DNA from: JALORV01 sp963712485
GTDB lineage: Bacteria; Pseudomonadota; Gammaproteobacteria; Burkholderiales; Burkholderiaceae_F
Length of the DNA: 64,000 nt
Assembly (NCBI GenBank): GCA_963712485.1
Contig: CAVQID010000011.1
Span: 1-64,000, forward strand
Direction of reading: 5' to 3'
Shown: one piece after another, positions 40,683 to 50,709 of the stretch
Layout: the number at the start of each line of letters is the position of its first letter
How positions within the stretch are numbered: position 1 is the first letter of the stretch
Translations under genes and position numbers: made by a program
Notes under the pieces: model-generated
Told to the model about the DNA's origin: nothing
Database searches by the model: none
What the model saw: the letters and a program-made list of their open reading frames with translations, nothing else

Positions 40683-43600
40683 ATGAGCAGTACGCCGTTC
40701 GTCCATCTTCGCCTGCACTCGGAGTTCTCGGTCGTCGACGGCATCGTGCGCATCGACGAGGCGGTCGCCAAGGCCGCCGGCGACGGCCAGGGCGCGTTGG
40801 CACTGACCGACAGCGCCAATGTCTTCGGCGCAGTGCGCTTTTATCAGGCGGCACGCAAGCTCGGTGTCAAACCCATCATCGGCTGCGACGTCTGGGTGAC
40901 GAATGACGTCGACCGCGACAATCCGCATCGCCTGCTGCTGCTGACCCAGGACCGGACCGGCTACCTGAATCTGTGCACGCTGCTGACGCGCGCCTTTCTC
41001 GAGAACCAGCATCGCAATCGCGCCGAGCTGCGCGTCGACTGGCTGGAAGCCGACGCCGGTGCGCTGTCGGCCGGCCTCATCGCGCTGTCCGGAGCCCGGC
41101 TCGGCGAGGTGGGTGCCCAGCTGATGGCCGGCAAGGCCGAGGGGGCCACGCTGGCCGCGCAGCGCCTTGCGGCGATCTTTCCAGGCCGTTTCTATCTGGA
41201 ATTGCAGCGCACCGGCGACGCCCGCGACCAGGCGTGCACGCAGGCGACGCTGGCGCTCGCGGTGCGACAGCGGCTGCCGGTGGTGGCGACGCACCCGATC
41301 CAGTTTCTCGAGCCGGATGATTTCCGGGCCCACGAGGCGCGCCACTGCATCGCCGAAGGCTACACATTGTCGGATCCGCGCCGGCCGCGCCGCTTCACCC
41401 GCGAGCAGTACTTCAAGACGCGGACGGAAATGGCGCAGCTCTTTGCCGACGTTCCGGCAGCGTTGGCGAACGCGGTCGAGATCGCGCGCCGCTGCAACCT
41501 GACGCTTGAACTCGGCAAGCCGCAGCTGCCGCGCTATCCGACGCCGGCCGGAATCACGCTGGATGATCACTGCCGTGAACTGGCTGCCGCCGGACTCGAA
41601 CGGCGGCTCGCGTCGCTCTTCCCCGGCGAAGCACTGCGATCGGCCAAGCGACCGGATTACGCGGCGCGTCTCGACCTCGAGCTCAGCACCATCGCGAAAA
41701 TGGGGTTCTCTGGCTACTTTCTGATCGTCGCCGACTTCATCAACTGGGCCAAGAGCAACGGCATACCGGTGGGCCCCGGACGCGGCTCGGGTGCCGGCTC
41801 CCTCGTTGCGTATTCGCTCGGCATCACGGATCTCGATCCGCTGCGCTACGGGCTGCTGTTCGAACGCTTCCTCAATCCTGAGCGCGTGTCGATGCCCGAC
41901 TTCGACATCGACTTCTGCCAGGACAATCGCGACCGCGTCATCGACTACGTGAAGCAGAAGTACGGGCACGACGCGGTGTCGCAGATCGCCACCTTCGGCA
42001 CGCTCGGCGCCAAGGCCGTCGTGCGCGACGCCGGACGCGTGCTCGACCTGCCGTACACGAAGTGCGACACGCTTTCGAAACTGATACCGCACAACCCGGC
42101 CGATCCGTGGTCGCTCGACCGGGCGCTAAAGGAGGAGCCGGCGTTCGCCGAGGCGGTGGCGAACGACGAGGAAAACCAGGAACTGATCGCGCTCGCGCGC
42201 CCGCTCGAGGGACTGACGCGCAACGTCGGCATGCATGCCGGCGGCGTGCTGATCGCGCCGGGCAAGCTCACCGACTTCTGTCCGCTGTACTGCGCTCCCG
42301 GTGCACAGGGCACGGCGATCAGCCAGTTCGACAAGGACGATGTCGAGGCGATCGGGCTCGTCAAGTTCGACTTCCTTGGCTTGACCACGCTGACGATCCT
42401 CGACCTGACGCTGCAGTACGTGCGGCAACTCGACCCGGCGTTCAACCTGACGCTGGACACATTGCCGCTCGACGATGCGAAGACCTACGACGTCTTCAAG
42501 CAGGCGGCGACCGCGGCGATCTTCCAGTTTGAATCGCGCGGCATGCGCGAGCTTCTGAAGCGTGCCAGGCCCGATCGCCTCGAGGACCTGATCGCGCTGA
42601 ACGCGCTGTACCGGCCGGGGCCGATGGATCTCATCCCGGACTTCATCGAGCGCAAGCATGGCCGCCAGCGCGTCGAATACCTGCATCCGTCGATCGAGCC
42701 GATACTCGCCGAGACCTACGGCGTGATGGTCTATCAGGAACAGGTGATGCGCATCGCGCAGGTGGTCGGCGGCTACTCGCTGGGCTCAGCCGACCTGCTG
42801 CGCCGTGCGATGGGAAAGAAGAAGCCCGAGGAGATGGCCAAGCAACGGTCGATCTTCGTCGAAGGCGCCGAAAGGCAGGGCGTCGATGCCCGCACCGCGA
42901 CCGAGCTCTTCGACCTGATGGAGAAGTTTGCCGGCTACGGCTTCAACAAGAGCCACTCGGCTGCCTACGCGGTGGTTGCCTACCAGACCGCGTACTTCAA
43001 GGCGCATTATCCGGCCGCATTCATGGCGGCCAACCTTTCGGCGGTCAAGGACGACACCGACAAGGTCAAGGACCTGATCGAGGACTGCAAGGCGCTCGGG
43101 CTGACGGTGCAGGCGCCCGACATCAATGCCGGTGCCTGGCGCTTCGAGCCGGTCGATGCGAAGACGATCCGCTACGGCCTCGGCGCGATCAAAGGCACCG
43201 GACAAGGCGCGATTGAAGCGATTCTCGCGGCACGTGCCACCGGCGGCCCGTTCACCGACCTCTTCGACCTCACCGCGCGCGTCGACAAGCATGTCGTCAA
43301 TCGCCGCGTCGTCGAGGCGCTGGTCCGCGCGGGCGCGCTCGACCGGCTGCACGACGATCGCGCGACCTTGCTGGCGACCGTGGGACGCGCGATCGAAGCG
43401 GCCGACAGCGCAGCCGCCAGCGTCGGCCAGGCGAGTCTGTTCGGCGGCGGCGAGGCCTCGGCGCGGCATATCGAGTACGTCAAGGCGTCGCCATGGAGCG
43501 AACGCGATAAGCTCGCCAACGAGAAGCTGGCACTCGGCTACTACTTTTCCGGCCACCTCTTTCGCGAGTTCGCGGCCGAGGCGCGCAAGCTCGCGCCCAC

Positions 43601-44153
43601 GCCGCTTTGCGAGGTCCGGCAGGCGCGCGAGCTGGTCCGGCTCGCCGGGGTCATCGTATCGGCGCGCAGCCAGAACACGCGACGCGGCCGCATGGGTGTC
43701 GTCGTGCTCGATGACGCCACCGCGCAGCTCGAGCTGATGGTCTTTTCCGAGCTCTACGACCGCAAGCGTGCGCTGCTGAAGGAAGACCAGCTGCTGTTCG
43801 TGGTCGGCAAGGTGCGATTCGACGAGTTCGCCCAGAGGCTGTCGATTTCCGCCGACGAACTGATGGATCTCACCGAAGCGCGCGCGAAGGCGTCAGCCCG
43901 CCTGTACATCGAGCTCGATGGGGCCGGCGATACGGCGCGGCTGCGTGAAGCGCTCAGCGCCTATCGCGTGGCGGCGGCCAACGGTAACGGCAATGGCGGG
44001 GGCTGCCGCGTCATCTTCTCCTACAGCAATGCCTCGGGCACGGTCGACGTGGCGCTGCCGGAGGACTGGCGCGTGCGGCCGGACGATCGCCTGATCGCCG
44101 ACCTGCGCGGGCAGAGCCGGGTTCGTCGCGCGAGCTTCAGTTACGGCAGTTGA
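40683..44153 (+). CDS. dnaE: DNA polymerase III alpha subunit
   Basis: This 1156-aa replicative polymerase has an N-terminal PHP domain (LRLHSEFSVVDG, residues 7-18). The catalytic palm carries GPGRGSGAGSLVAYSLGITD and the two catalytic Asp in MPDFDIDFCQDNRD. A finger/thumb domain with KSHSAAYAVVAYQTAYFKAHY follows, then the helix-hairpin-helix region and an OB domain near the C-terminus (VIVSARSQNTRRGRMGVVVL). Length matches betaproteobacterial DnaE. Start 40683 gives the family-typical MSSTPFVHLRLHSEF; the open frame upstream is non-coding. No standard ribosome binding site is seen. A DnaA box lies in the leader. Confidence 0.97.
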   Translation: MSSTPFVHLRLHSEFSVVDGIVRIDEAVAKAAGDGQGALALTDSANVFGAVRFYQAARKLGVKPIIGCDVWVTNDVDRDNPHRLLLLTQDRTGYLNLCTLLTRAFLENQHRNRAELRVDWLEADAGALSAGLIALSGARLGEVGAQLMAGKAEGATLAAQRLAAIFPGRFYLELQRTGDARDQACTQATLALAVRQRLPVVATHPIQFLEPDDFRAHEARHCIAEGYTLSDPRRPRRFTREQYFKTRTEMAQLFADVPAALANAVEIARRCNLTLELGKPQLPRYPTPAGITLDDHCRELAAAGLERRLASLFPGEALRSAKRPDYAARLDLELSTIAKMGFSGYFLIVADFINWAKSNGIPVGPGRGSGAGSLVAYSLGITDLDPLRYGLLFERFLNPERVSMPDFDIDFCQDNRDRVIDYVKQKYGHDAVSQIATFGTLGAKAVVRDAGRVLDLPYTKCDTLSKLIPHNPADPWSLDRALKEEPAFAEAVANDEENQELIALARPLEGLTRNVGMHAGGVLIAPGKLTDFCPLYCAPGAQGTAISQFDKDDVEAIGLVKFDFLGLTTLTILDLTLQYVRQLDPAFNLTLDTLPLDDAKTYDVFKQAATAAIFQFESRGMRELLKRARPDRLEDLIALNALYRPGPMDLIPDFIERKHGRQRVEYLHPSIEPILAETYGVMVYQEQVMRIAQVVGGYSLGSADLLRRAMGKKKPEEMAKQRSIFVEGAERQGVDARTATELFDLMEKFAGYGFNKSHSAAYAVVAYQTAYFKAHYPAAFMAANLSAVKDDTDKVKDLIEDCKALGLTVQAPDINAGAWRFEPVDAKTIRYGLGAIKGTGQGAIEAILAARATGGPFTDLFDLTARVDKHVVNRRVVEALVRAGALDRLHDDRATLLATVGRAIEAADSAAASVGQASLFGGGEASARHIEYVKASPWSERDKLANEKLALGYYFSGHLFREFAAEARKLAPTPLCEVRQARELVRLAGVIVSARSQNTRRGRMGVVVLDDATAQLELMVFSELYDRKRALLKEDQLLFVVGKVRFDEFAQRLSISADELMDLTEARAKASARLYIELDGAGDTARLREALSAYRVAAANGNGNGGGCRVIFSYSNASGTVDVALPEDWRVRPDDRLIADLRGQSRVRRASFSYGS

Positions 44154-44249
44154 ACGCCGGGCCACTGCGGCGCTCGCGCGTCGAGGGGATGGCGCGACGA
44201 GGGCGCGAGGCGCCATTGTCGTGCGCCACGAGCACTCCGTCCCGCGCCA

Positions 44250-45929
44250 TTGGCCCAGATCTTCATCAGCTATGCGAGAGAAAACCGCGACACCGCCGAG
44301 CGCGTCGCGATCGCGCTTGCGGGACTGGGAGTCGATGTCTGGTGGGACCGTGATATTCCCGGCGGTTCGGAGTTCGCGGAGGTCATCGAACAGCGCCTGA
44401 CCGAAGCGCGCGTGGTCATCGTGCTCTGGTCGGATCCTTCGACGCGTTCGAGCTTCGTCCGGGACGAGTCGATGCGCGCCCTCGAGGCGGGCAAGTTGCT
44501 GCCGGTGCGCATCGAGATGGTGGTGCCGCCGCTGGGATTCGGCCAGATCCACGCGCTCGACCTGTTCGAATGGGAAGGCGCGGCTGACGATCCGGCATTC
44601 ATTGACATCGCCAATGAGGTTCGCAAGCGCCTGGGTCAAACGCCGGTGCCGCGGCCGCAGCGCATCGGAACGCGGCCACGCTGGCAGCGCCAGGCGATCA
44701 TCGGTGGAGTCGGTGCGCTGGTCGCCATCGCGCTCGCCGGCGGCGCATGGAACCTGTACCAGGAGAGCGAGTCGCGTCGCAACCTGCGCCTTGGCCTGGA
44801 GGAGCAATTCAGCCGGGAGCCGAATCTGCAGGCAGCGCGCAACTACTACCTCGACGCGGTGGCTCATGTGCCGGGCAACGCGAGGGCGCGCTACTACCTC
44901 GGTCATGTCTACGCGCAGCTCGGTGAAATGGCGTTGGCGCGGGCGTCGTTCGAGCGCGCTGCGCGCGACCGCGAGGGGCTCGACGAAGCGCAACTCGCCG
45001 ATGCAACGATGCGCGTCGCGGCGCTGACGCCGGCCGACGAACCGGCGCCAGTGGTCAGCACGGCAGCGTCTTCCGTGCCCGTACCGCCTGCGCCAGCGCC
45101 GGCCAAGAAGGGTGCGTCGCCTGCAAATGGGGACTTGACGATGGCTGACCGGGCGCCGACCCGTAGCATCCGCCTTCCCGACACGGGCGCCGTGGCAGCG
45201 GCGCCGATCCCTACGGTGGCGCGCATTCCGCGGCTGCCTCCGCAACCCGAATCGCGTCGCCAGGCATCCGCGCTGGTCGACCAGATGTTCAGCGACGACA
45301 GCCAGAAGCGCATCGCTGCGACGACCTCGCTGGTGACGGATCCCGACCTGATCTCCGATGCGGTACCGATCGCGGTTGACGCGGCGCTCGAGCGCCTGAG
45401 CGGCGTCCGAGACAAGCCGGCCGCCGCCGTGCAATCGGGAATCGTCAATACACTGGTGCTGCTGCAATCCGCCGCGCCCGCAACCCTGCTGGTGAATCGC
45501 CCGGAGATCGAGCGACTGCTGAAGCGCGCCGCGCCGATGGGCAAGTACACGGCATCCCAGGTCGACAAGGTGCAGGCGCTGCTTGCTGCTGCAGGCGAAG
45601 AACGACCGGTCGCGTTCATACAGATAGCCAACGAGGCGCAGCGGCCAATGGCCGAGGCGCTGGCGGTGCGCCTGCGCGCGGCCGGCTACGACGCTCCCGG
45701 CATCGAACTCGTCGGCACGCGCGCGCCGGGCCGCAGCGAGGTGCGCGTGCAAGGCAAGAGCGAACGCGGCTACGCGCGCTGGATAGCAAAGATCGTCCGC
45801 GATGCGGACGGTGAGGCCGTGGCCGTGCAGACGCTGCGAAACGTCAGCCCGAAGACGGACACTTTCGAGATCTGGCTGGACCGCGATCTCTGTACCGCGG
45901 AGCGGACTGCACCGCTTTGCGAGCGCTAG
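44250..45929 (+). CDS. Membrane-anchored TIR-domain protein with TPR-like region
   Basis: This 559-aa protein begins with a TIR domain (residues 1-130): IFISYARENRDTAERVA opens it, WWDRDIPGGSEF is the BB-loop region and SSFVRDESMRALEAGK holds Glu73 at the position of the catalytic Glu of NAD-cleaving TIRs. A single transmembrane helix at 149-166 follows. A TPR-like pair (about 193-240, ARNYYLDAVAHVPGNARARYY) and a Pro/Ala linker come next. A HEAT-like helical part (300-440) precedes a C-terminal module (450-555, RPMAEALAVRLRAAGYDAPG) resembling LytR-C/SPOR-type domains. The topology puts TIR in the cytoplasm and the C-terminus outside. Start is TTG 44250 with no Shine-Dalgarno. It may sense envelope state and signal through TIR; not a known defence operon. 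Confidence 0.8.
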   Translation: MAQIFISYARENRDTAERVAIALAGLGVDVWWDRDIPGGSEFAEVIEQRLTEARVVIVLWSDPSTRSSFVRDESMRALEAGKLLPVRIEMVVPPLGFGQIHALDLFEWEGAADDPAFIDIANEVRKRLGQTPVPRPQRIGTRPRWQRQAIIGGVGALVAIALAGGAWNLYQESESRRNLRLGLEEQFSREPNLQAARNYYLDAVAHVPGNARARYYLGHVYAQLGEMALARASFERAARDREGLDEAQLADATMRVAALTPADEPAPVVSTAASSVPVPPAPAPAKKGASPANGDLTMADRAPTRSIRLPDTGAVAAAPIPTVARIPRLPPQPESRRQASALVDQMFSDDSQKRIAATTSLVTDPDLISDAVPIAVDAALERLSGVRDKPAAAVQSGIVNTLVLLQSAAPATLLVNRPEIERLLKRAAPMGKYTASQVDKVQALLAAAGEERPVAFIQIANEAQRPMAEALAVRLRAAGYDAPGIELVGTRAPGRSEVRVQGKSERGYARWIAKIVRDADGEAVAVQTLRNVSPKTDTFEIWLDRDLCTAERTAPLCER

Positions 45930-45956
45930 CGGCACCAGAGCAGCGACGTGTACGGC

Positions 45957-47162
45957 TCAGCGCCGGCCGCCGGCCAGCGCGAGTGCGCGCGGATGCAGGC
46001 GCAACCGTGCCATGGCCCAGACGCCGAGAGCGGGTCCTAGCGCGAGCGGCGCGAACGCGAACTGCCATCCCAAAGCCTCGACCGAGTACGGCATCAGGTG
46101 GATCGTCAGCAGCGTCAGCGTGAAGCCCATCGCGGTCTGGACCGTCAGCATGGTGCCGACACGGGTTCGATCGGCGAGTTCCGCGATCGATGCTGAGAAC
46201 TGTGCCGAATCGGCGACGATGGCGATGCCCCATATGATGCACACGATCATCAGCAGCAGCGGTGGGCCCCCGTAGAGCAGGCCGACGAAGACCGCACAGG
46301 CGCCGGAGATACTCATCGCCAGGATCGTGATTGCGGTGCGGCCGACGCGGTCAGCAAGATAGCCGGCCGCGACGCAGCCGATGGCGCCGGCGGCAACCGT
46401 TGCAAAGGCGCCGAGCTTCGCCGCCGCCGGTGCCGCCTCGGGCGACAACGTCAGCGCAAAGCTCGAGTGCAGGAACACGGCGATCCACGCCCACATCGCG
46501 TAGAGCTCCCACATGTGCCCCAGGTAGCCCAAATTGGCCAGGCGCAGCGGCACGTCGCGCCACGCAGTCAGCACGGCGTGCGGATCGAAGCGCGGTGCCG
46601 GCGTGCGCGCGGGTCCGATGCCGGCCAGGCCGATCAGCGCGGCGGCCGCAACCGCACTCGCCGATGCAATGGCGACCGGGATGCGCCAGTCGACGCCGCC
46701 GAAGGCATTGAACAGATGCGGCATCGCCGAACCGAAAGTCAGTGCGCCGACCAAAATGCCCACCATCAGTCCCATGTCGCCGCGCGCCCAGGTGGACGCG
46801 AGCTTCATGCCGACCGGGTAGACGCCCGCCATCGCCATGCCGGTGACAAAACGCAGGATCGGCGCAGCCATCGTTGTCGGATCGATCAACAGCAGCAGCG
46901 CATTGGCCGCAGCGCCGACGAGGGCCGCGACGGCGATGAAGCGGCGCGGGTCGAGCCGATCGGCCAGCCCGAGCAGCGCGCTCACCAGGCAACCGGCAAC
47001 GAATCCAGCCTGCACCGCGCTCGTCAGCGCAGCCTGCATGAACTTCGTCAGGTGGTACTGCGCGATCAGCGACGGCACGACCGCAGAGGCCGAGAACCAC
47101 AGGCCCATCGCGCCAACCTGGCACAACGCAATGATCGCAATCGACTGCCGCTTCGAGGCCAT
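45957..47162 (-). CDS. MFS transporter
   Basis: This 401-aa inner-membrane protein has twelve hydrophobic helices. It begins SIAIIALCQVGAMGLWFSASAVV, resembling the CynX/NNP-like nitrate/cyanate branch. It includes LADRLDPRRFIAVAALVG and the second-half loop ADRVGRTAITILAMS, the typical MFS signature between helices 8 and 9. The substrate is unknown. It runs in the same direction as the two glycosyltransferases downstream of the msbA start and ends 27 bases from the convergent TIR gene. A 26-base gap separates it from the first GT2 gene on the same strand, so it could be co-transcribed with the LPS genes. Confidence 0.83.
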   Translation of the reverse strand: MASKRQSIAIIALCQVGAMGLWFSASAVVPSLIAQYHLTKFMQAALTSAVQAGFVAGCLVSALLGLADRLDPRRFIAVAALVGAAANALLLLIDPTTMAAPILRFVTGMAMAGVYPVGMKLASTWARGDMGLMVGILVGALTFGSAMPHLFNAFGGVDWRIPVAIASASAVAAAALIGLAGIGPARTPAPRFDPHAVLTAWRDVPLRLANLGYLGHMWELYAMWAWIAVFLHSSFALTLSPEAAPAAAKLGAFATVAAGAIGCVAAGYLADRVGRTAITILAMSISGACAVFVGLLYGGPPLLLMIVCIIWGIAIVADSAQFSASIAELADRTRVGTMLTVQTAMGFTLTLLTIHLMPYSVEALGWQFAFAPLALGPALGVWAMARLRLHPRALALAGGRR

Positions 47163-47188
47163 TGTCAGCCGACGCCGTCTGCGCGCGT

Positions 47189-48007
47189 TCAGACCGCGGC
47201 CGGGTACTGATCGAGGCCGCGCTCGGCGCGCGTGGCGCGGCCGTGGATGCGCTGCTGCAGCCGGTTCCAGTTCTCGCCTTCGGCACGCCGATCATTTTCG
47301 CGGTGCCACAGGTGCAGTACGCCGGTGGCGTACGCACCTTCCTTGCGGCGGATTCCGGAGTTGATCAGCCGCACCGCGAGATCCGAGTCCTCGTACCCCC
47401 AGCCCTCGAACGTCTCGTCGAAGCCGTTGACCCGCTGCAGGTCGCTGCGCCACACGCCCAGATTGCACGTGCGCACACGCTGCCAGCGACCTGCCGCCAG
47501 CTTGCGCAGCGGGCCCAGCGGCAGATGGCGCAGCGGCAGCGTGCGATTGATGTCGCCGCGCCGGTGTGCCTCGCGCCACTGCGCATCGCTCCACGAATGC
47601 AGCGGTGCGTGCGCCGCCAGCGCATCCCGGGTGAAGGACTCCGACAGCAGCACGCGGTTGCCGGCCACCATCCATCCGTTCTCGGCCAGCGCGCGATGAC
47701 GCGCAATGAAGTGCGGACGCGGCACGCAGTCGCCGTCGAGGAAGATCACATAGTCGCCGTGCGCTGCCGCGGTCGAGCGGTTACGGGCGGCGCCGGCACG
47801 GAAGCCGCGGTCCTCCTGCCAGAAATGCCGAATCTTCACCGGCGCGGCGCGGCTGGCATCGACGACGACCGCGCGCGTGTCGTCGCGCGAGCCATCGTCG
47901 GCGACGAGCACCTCGAAGCCGCGATCGGTCTGGCCGCAGAGTCCCTCGAGCACCGCCTGCAGCGCGTCCGGCCGGTTGTAGGTCGTCACCACGACCGAGA
48001 TCAACAT
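47189..48007 (-). CDS. Glycosyltransferase family 2
   Basis: This 272-aa GT-A fold enzyme has the nucleotide-sugar motifs VVVTTYNRPDALQAVLE, VADDGSRDDT and the metal-binding DGD in VIFLDGDCVPRP. The C-terminal GYEDSDLAVRLINSGIRRK is the region found in galactosyltransferase-type GT2 enzymes. It is cytoplasmic or peripheral to the membrane and probably adds a sugar to the LPS core. It begins two bases after the stop of the neighbouring GT2, so the pair is an operon divergent from msbA. Confidence 0.88.
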   Translation of the reverse strand: MLISVVVTTYNRPDALQAVLEGLCGQTDRGFEVLVADDGSRDDTRAVVVDASRAAPVKIRHFWQEDRGFRAGAARNRSTAAAHGDYVIFLDGDCVPRPHFIARHRALAENGWMVAGNRVLLSESFTRDALAAHAPLHSWSDAQWREAHRRGDINRTLPLRHLPLGPLRKLAAGRWQRVRTCNLGVWRSDLQRVNGFDETFEGWGYEDSDLAVRLINSGIRRKEGAYATGVLHLWHRENDRRAEGENWNRLQQRIHGRATRAERGLDQYPAAV

Positions 48008-48009
48008 CG

Positions 48010-48798
48010 TTACTGCCTCAGGCTGGGCGGCAGCGACGGTTCGCTCGTCAGCTTGCGTGTGCTCTCGGTGTACTTCGCATAGCGATAAAACGTACCCTCG
48101 AAATTCGAGAAGGCGATGACGAAGCCGGCCCAGCCGTCGAGAAATCCCAGGCGCACAACGTAGTGCCGCAGAAACGCACCGATGCCGTGCGCCAGCGCCT
48201 TGCCCATCGACGGCGGCGTATGGCGTTCGGCCAGACGTTCGACACCCAGCGTCGAGTAGCGCTGCATCTTGTGAACGATCTGCGCGAGGTCCTTGAAGGG
48301 CACCTGCGCAATCGGCTCGACGAGCGTGCCGAGGCTTCCGTCCAGCACGTAGCTCTCATGCACCGCGTCTTCGGTGTAACGCAGCTTGCCGCGGCGGAAG
48401 AGCTGAGGCTGGCGGTAGTCGGGGAACCAGCCGGAGTACCGGATCCAGCGTCCGAAAAAGAAGTTGCGGCGCGGCACGCGGTACGCGTCGGCAGCGTCGG
48501 GCTGATCGACCACCTTGCGAATTTCGGCGCCAGCCGCTTCCGTGCAGCGCTCGTCCGCATCGAGAGAGAAGATCCAGTCTCCGCTCAGTTGCGCGAGCAC
48601 GTCGTTGCGCAACTTGCCGAAACCGTCGAACGGCACCTGCAGCACGCGCTCGGTGTACTTGCGTGCGATCTCGGCCGTGCCGTCGGTGGAAAACGAATCG
48701 GCGACGACGATCTCGTCGGCCCAGGCGACGCTGCGCAACGCGGCCTCGATCTTGTCGGCCTCGTTGTAGGCAATGATGTAGACGGAAATGCGCGCCAT
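48010..48798 (-). CDS. WaaE/KdtX-like glycosyltransferase family 2
   Basis: This 262-aa enzyme resembles the LPS-core beta-glucosyltransferase WaaE (KdtX). Motifs are SVYIIAYNEADKIEAALRSV, VVADSFSTDGTAEIA and the DxD site SLDADERC. The stretch FGRWIRYSGWFPDYRQPQLFRR is strongly typical of the WaaE group, as is KMQRYSTLGVERLAER. It would add a sugar to the first heptose or to Kdo of the core on the cytoplasmic face. The start at 48798 is preferred over 48822 because the family begins directly with the ARISVYI strand. It diverges from msbA. Confidence 0.88.
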   Translation of the reverse strand: MARISVYIIAYNEADKIEAALRSVAWADEIVVADSFSTDGTAEIARKYTERVLQVPFDGFGKLRNDVLAQLSGDWIFSLDADERCTEAAGAEIRKVVDQPDAADAYRVPRRNFFFGRWIRYSGWFPDYRQPQLFRRGKLRYTEDAVHESYVLDGSLGTLVEPIAQVPFKDLAQIVHKMQRYSTLGVERLAERHTPPSMGKALAHGIGAFLRHYVVRLGFLDGWAGFVIAFSNFEGTFYRYAKYTESTRKLTSEPSLPPSLRQ

Positions 48799-48926
48799 TC
48801 CGGCTCCCGTGTGCAGGCGCAAGCTTAAACGTCCGCCGCCGCGACCCCGGAAGGCACGCAGAGCGTCGCTACACTATGCCGTTCGCCTGCTGCGTCGCTG
48901 GTCCGACGGCAGGTCGCCACGCCGAC

Positions 48927-50709
48927 ATGAGCCGCCCCGATCCCCGCCTGCTGAACGACCCGAACCTGCGCCGGCTGTTGCGCATGGTGCTTTCGCATCG
49001 CCGGCTGCTCGTCATGGGGTTGATCGCGACCGGAATCAGCGCGGCCACGGAGCCGGTGATCGCACGTCTCGCCGGGGTGCTGACCGACCAGGCGCTGTTC
49101 CAGAAGGAGTTCTCGGCCGTCATCTGGATGCCGATTGCCTTCGTGGGACTGTTCGTCGTACGCGGCCTGGCGATCTTCGGCGGTTCCTACCTGCTGAATC
49201 GGGTGTCGCAAGCGGTGCTGGTCGACCTGCGCATGTCGATGTTCGACCGCATGCTGCACTGGCCGACGACGACCTTCGAGAACACGCCATCGGGTGTGGT
49301 GATATCGAAGTTCGTCAACGAGGCGACCAACGCGCTCAACCTGGCGGCCGAGGTGATGAGCACCGCCGTGCGCGATTCACTGATCGTCATCGGCCTGCTC
49401 GCGATGCTGTTCTATTACAACTGGCAACTCACGATGCTGACGATGGTGGTGGCGCCGCCGATCGGCCTGGCGCTGCGTGCGTTCAGCCGGCGGCTGCGCC
49501 GGCTCAACCTGGAAAACCAGGCGATGCTCGGCGAGATGACGCGCGCAGTGCAGGAAGCGCACGAAGGCCAGCGCGTCGTCAAGGTCTACGAGGGCGCGCA
49601 GTACGAGAACGGCCGCTTCCAACAGATCAACGACAAGCTGCGCGGCTTTGCGATGCGCATGCAGGTCGCCTGGTCGGCGGCGACGCCGATCGCGCAGGTA
49701 CTCGGCGCGATCGGCGTGGCGATCGTGATGACCGTGGCGCTGTGGCAGGCGCAGAACACGAAGGCGTCACCGGGAGAGTTCGTGACGTTCCTCGCGGCGG
49801 CACTGCTGCTGCTGCCCGCACTGCGGCATCTGTCTTCGCTGAACGGGCCGCTGGCGCGCATGGCGGCCGCCTCGGAAAGCGTGTTCCGCATGATCGATAT
49901 CGCAGCCAGAGGAAGACGCTGGCACGCGCGACATCGGCCGCGCGCGCGGCGATGTCGAGTTCCGCCAGGTCACCTTTCGCTACGCCGGTGCCGATACCGA
50001 TGCGCTGACGGACTTCAGCCTGACCGTGCGCGCCGGCGAGATGATTGCGTTCGTCGGCCCATCGGGCGCGGGCAAGACCACTGCGGTGCACCTGATCCCG
50101 CGATTCATCCGTCCGCTCGCCGGCGAGATCCGCCTGGACGGCGTGCCGCTGGAGGAACTGACGCTCGCCAGTCTGCGCCGCCAGATCGCACTGGTATCCC
50201 AGGACGTCGTGCTGTTCGATGACTCGATTGCCGCCAACATCGCCTACGGCGCGCAGCGGGTCGCCCCGATGCAGCGCGTGCGTGAGGCCGCCGACGCCGC
50301 GTACCTGCTCGCCTTCATCGAATCCCTGCCGAACGGCTTCGACACCCGCATCGGCGAAAATGCAGTGAAACTGTCCGGCGGGCAGCGCCAGCGTCTGTCG
50401 ATTGCGCGCGCGCTGCTGAAGGACGCGCCGATCCTGCTGCTCGACGAGGCCACCTCGTCCCTGGACTCTGAATCCGAGCGCTACATCCAGGCGTCGCTGC
50501 AGCGGCTGATGAAGGGAAGGACGACCTTTGTCGTCGCGCACCGGCTTTCGACCATCGAGCGGGCCGATCGCATCGTCGTTCTCGAACGCGGCCGCGTCGT
50601 CGAGATCGGCTCTCACGCTGAATTGATCGTCCGCGGCGGCCTGTATGCACGACTGCATGGCATTCAGTTCGCCGTGACGGACCAACCTGTGGAGGTACCC
50701 GCACAATGA
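48927..50709 (+). pseudogene. msbA: Lipid A export ABC transporter MsbA, frame broken by one indel
   Basis: This gene of about 594 codons encodes an ABC half-transporter that flips lipid A-core across the inner membrane. Six transmembrane helices lie in the first 310 residues. The ATPase domain has Walker A GPSGAGKTT, signature LSGGQRQRLS and Walker B ILLLDEATSSLD. The two parts lie in different frames: after MIDIAA (49902-49907) the sequence GTRDIGRARGDVEF reads only in the +1 frame, so one extra base or two missing bases occur near 49908. Both halves are intact and msbA is normally essential, so an assembly error is more likely than a dead gene. The stop overlaps the next ATG (ATGA). Confidence 0.85.

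Noticed and set aside
40600..40683. Replication origin at the DnaA box
   Set aside because: Only one consensus box, no AT-rich unwinding region and no dnaA/dnaN nearby.
43893..45935. A 680-codon open frame on the minus strand across the TIR gene
   Set aside because: Mirror of the TIR protein gene, with Arg/His/Gln-rich translation and no recognisable domain.
44250..47162. Anti-phage defence island around the TIR gene
   Set aside because: Neighbours are dnaE, an MFS gene and LPS genes; no effector, nuclease, CRISPR or toxin partner is adjacent.
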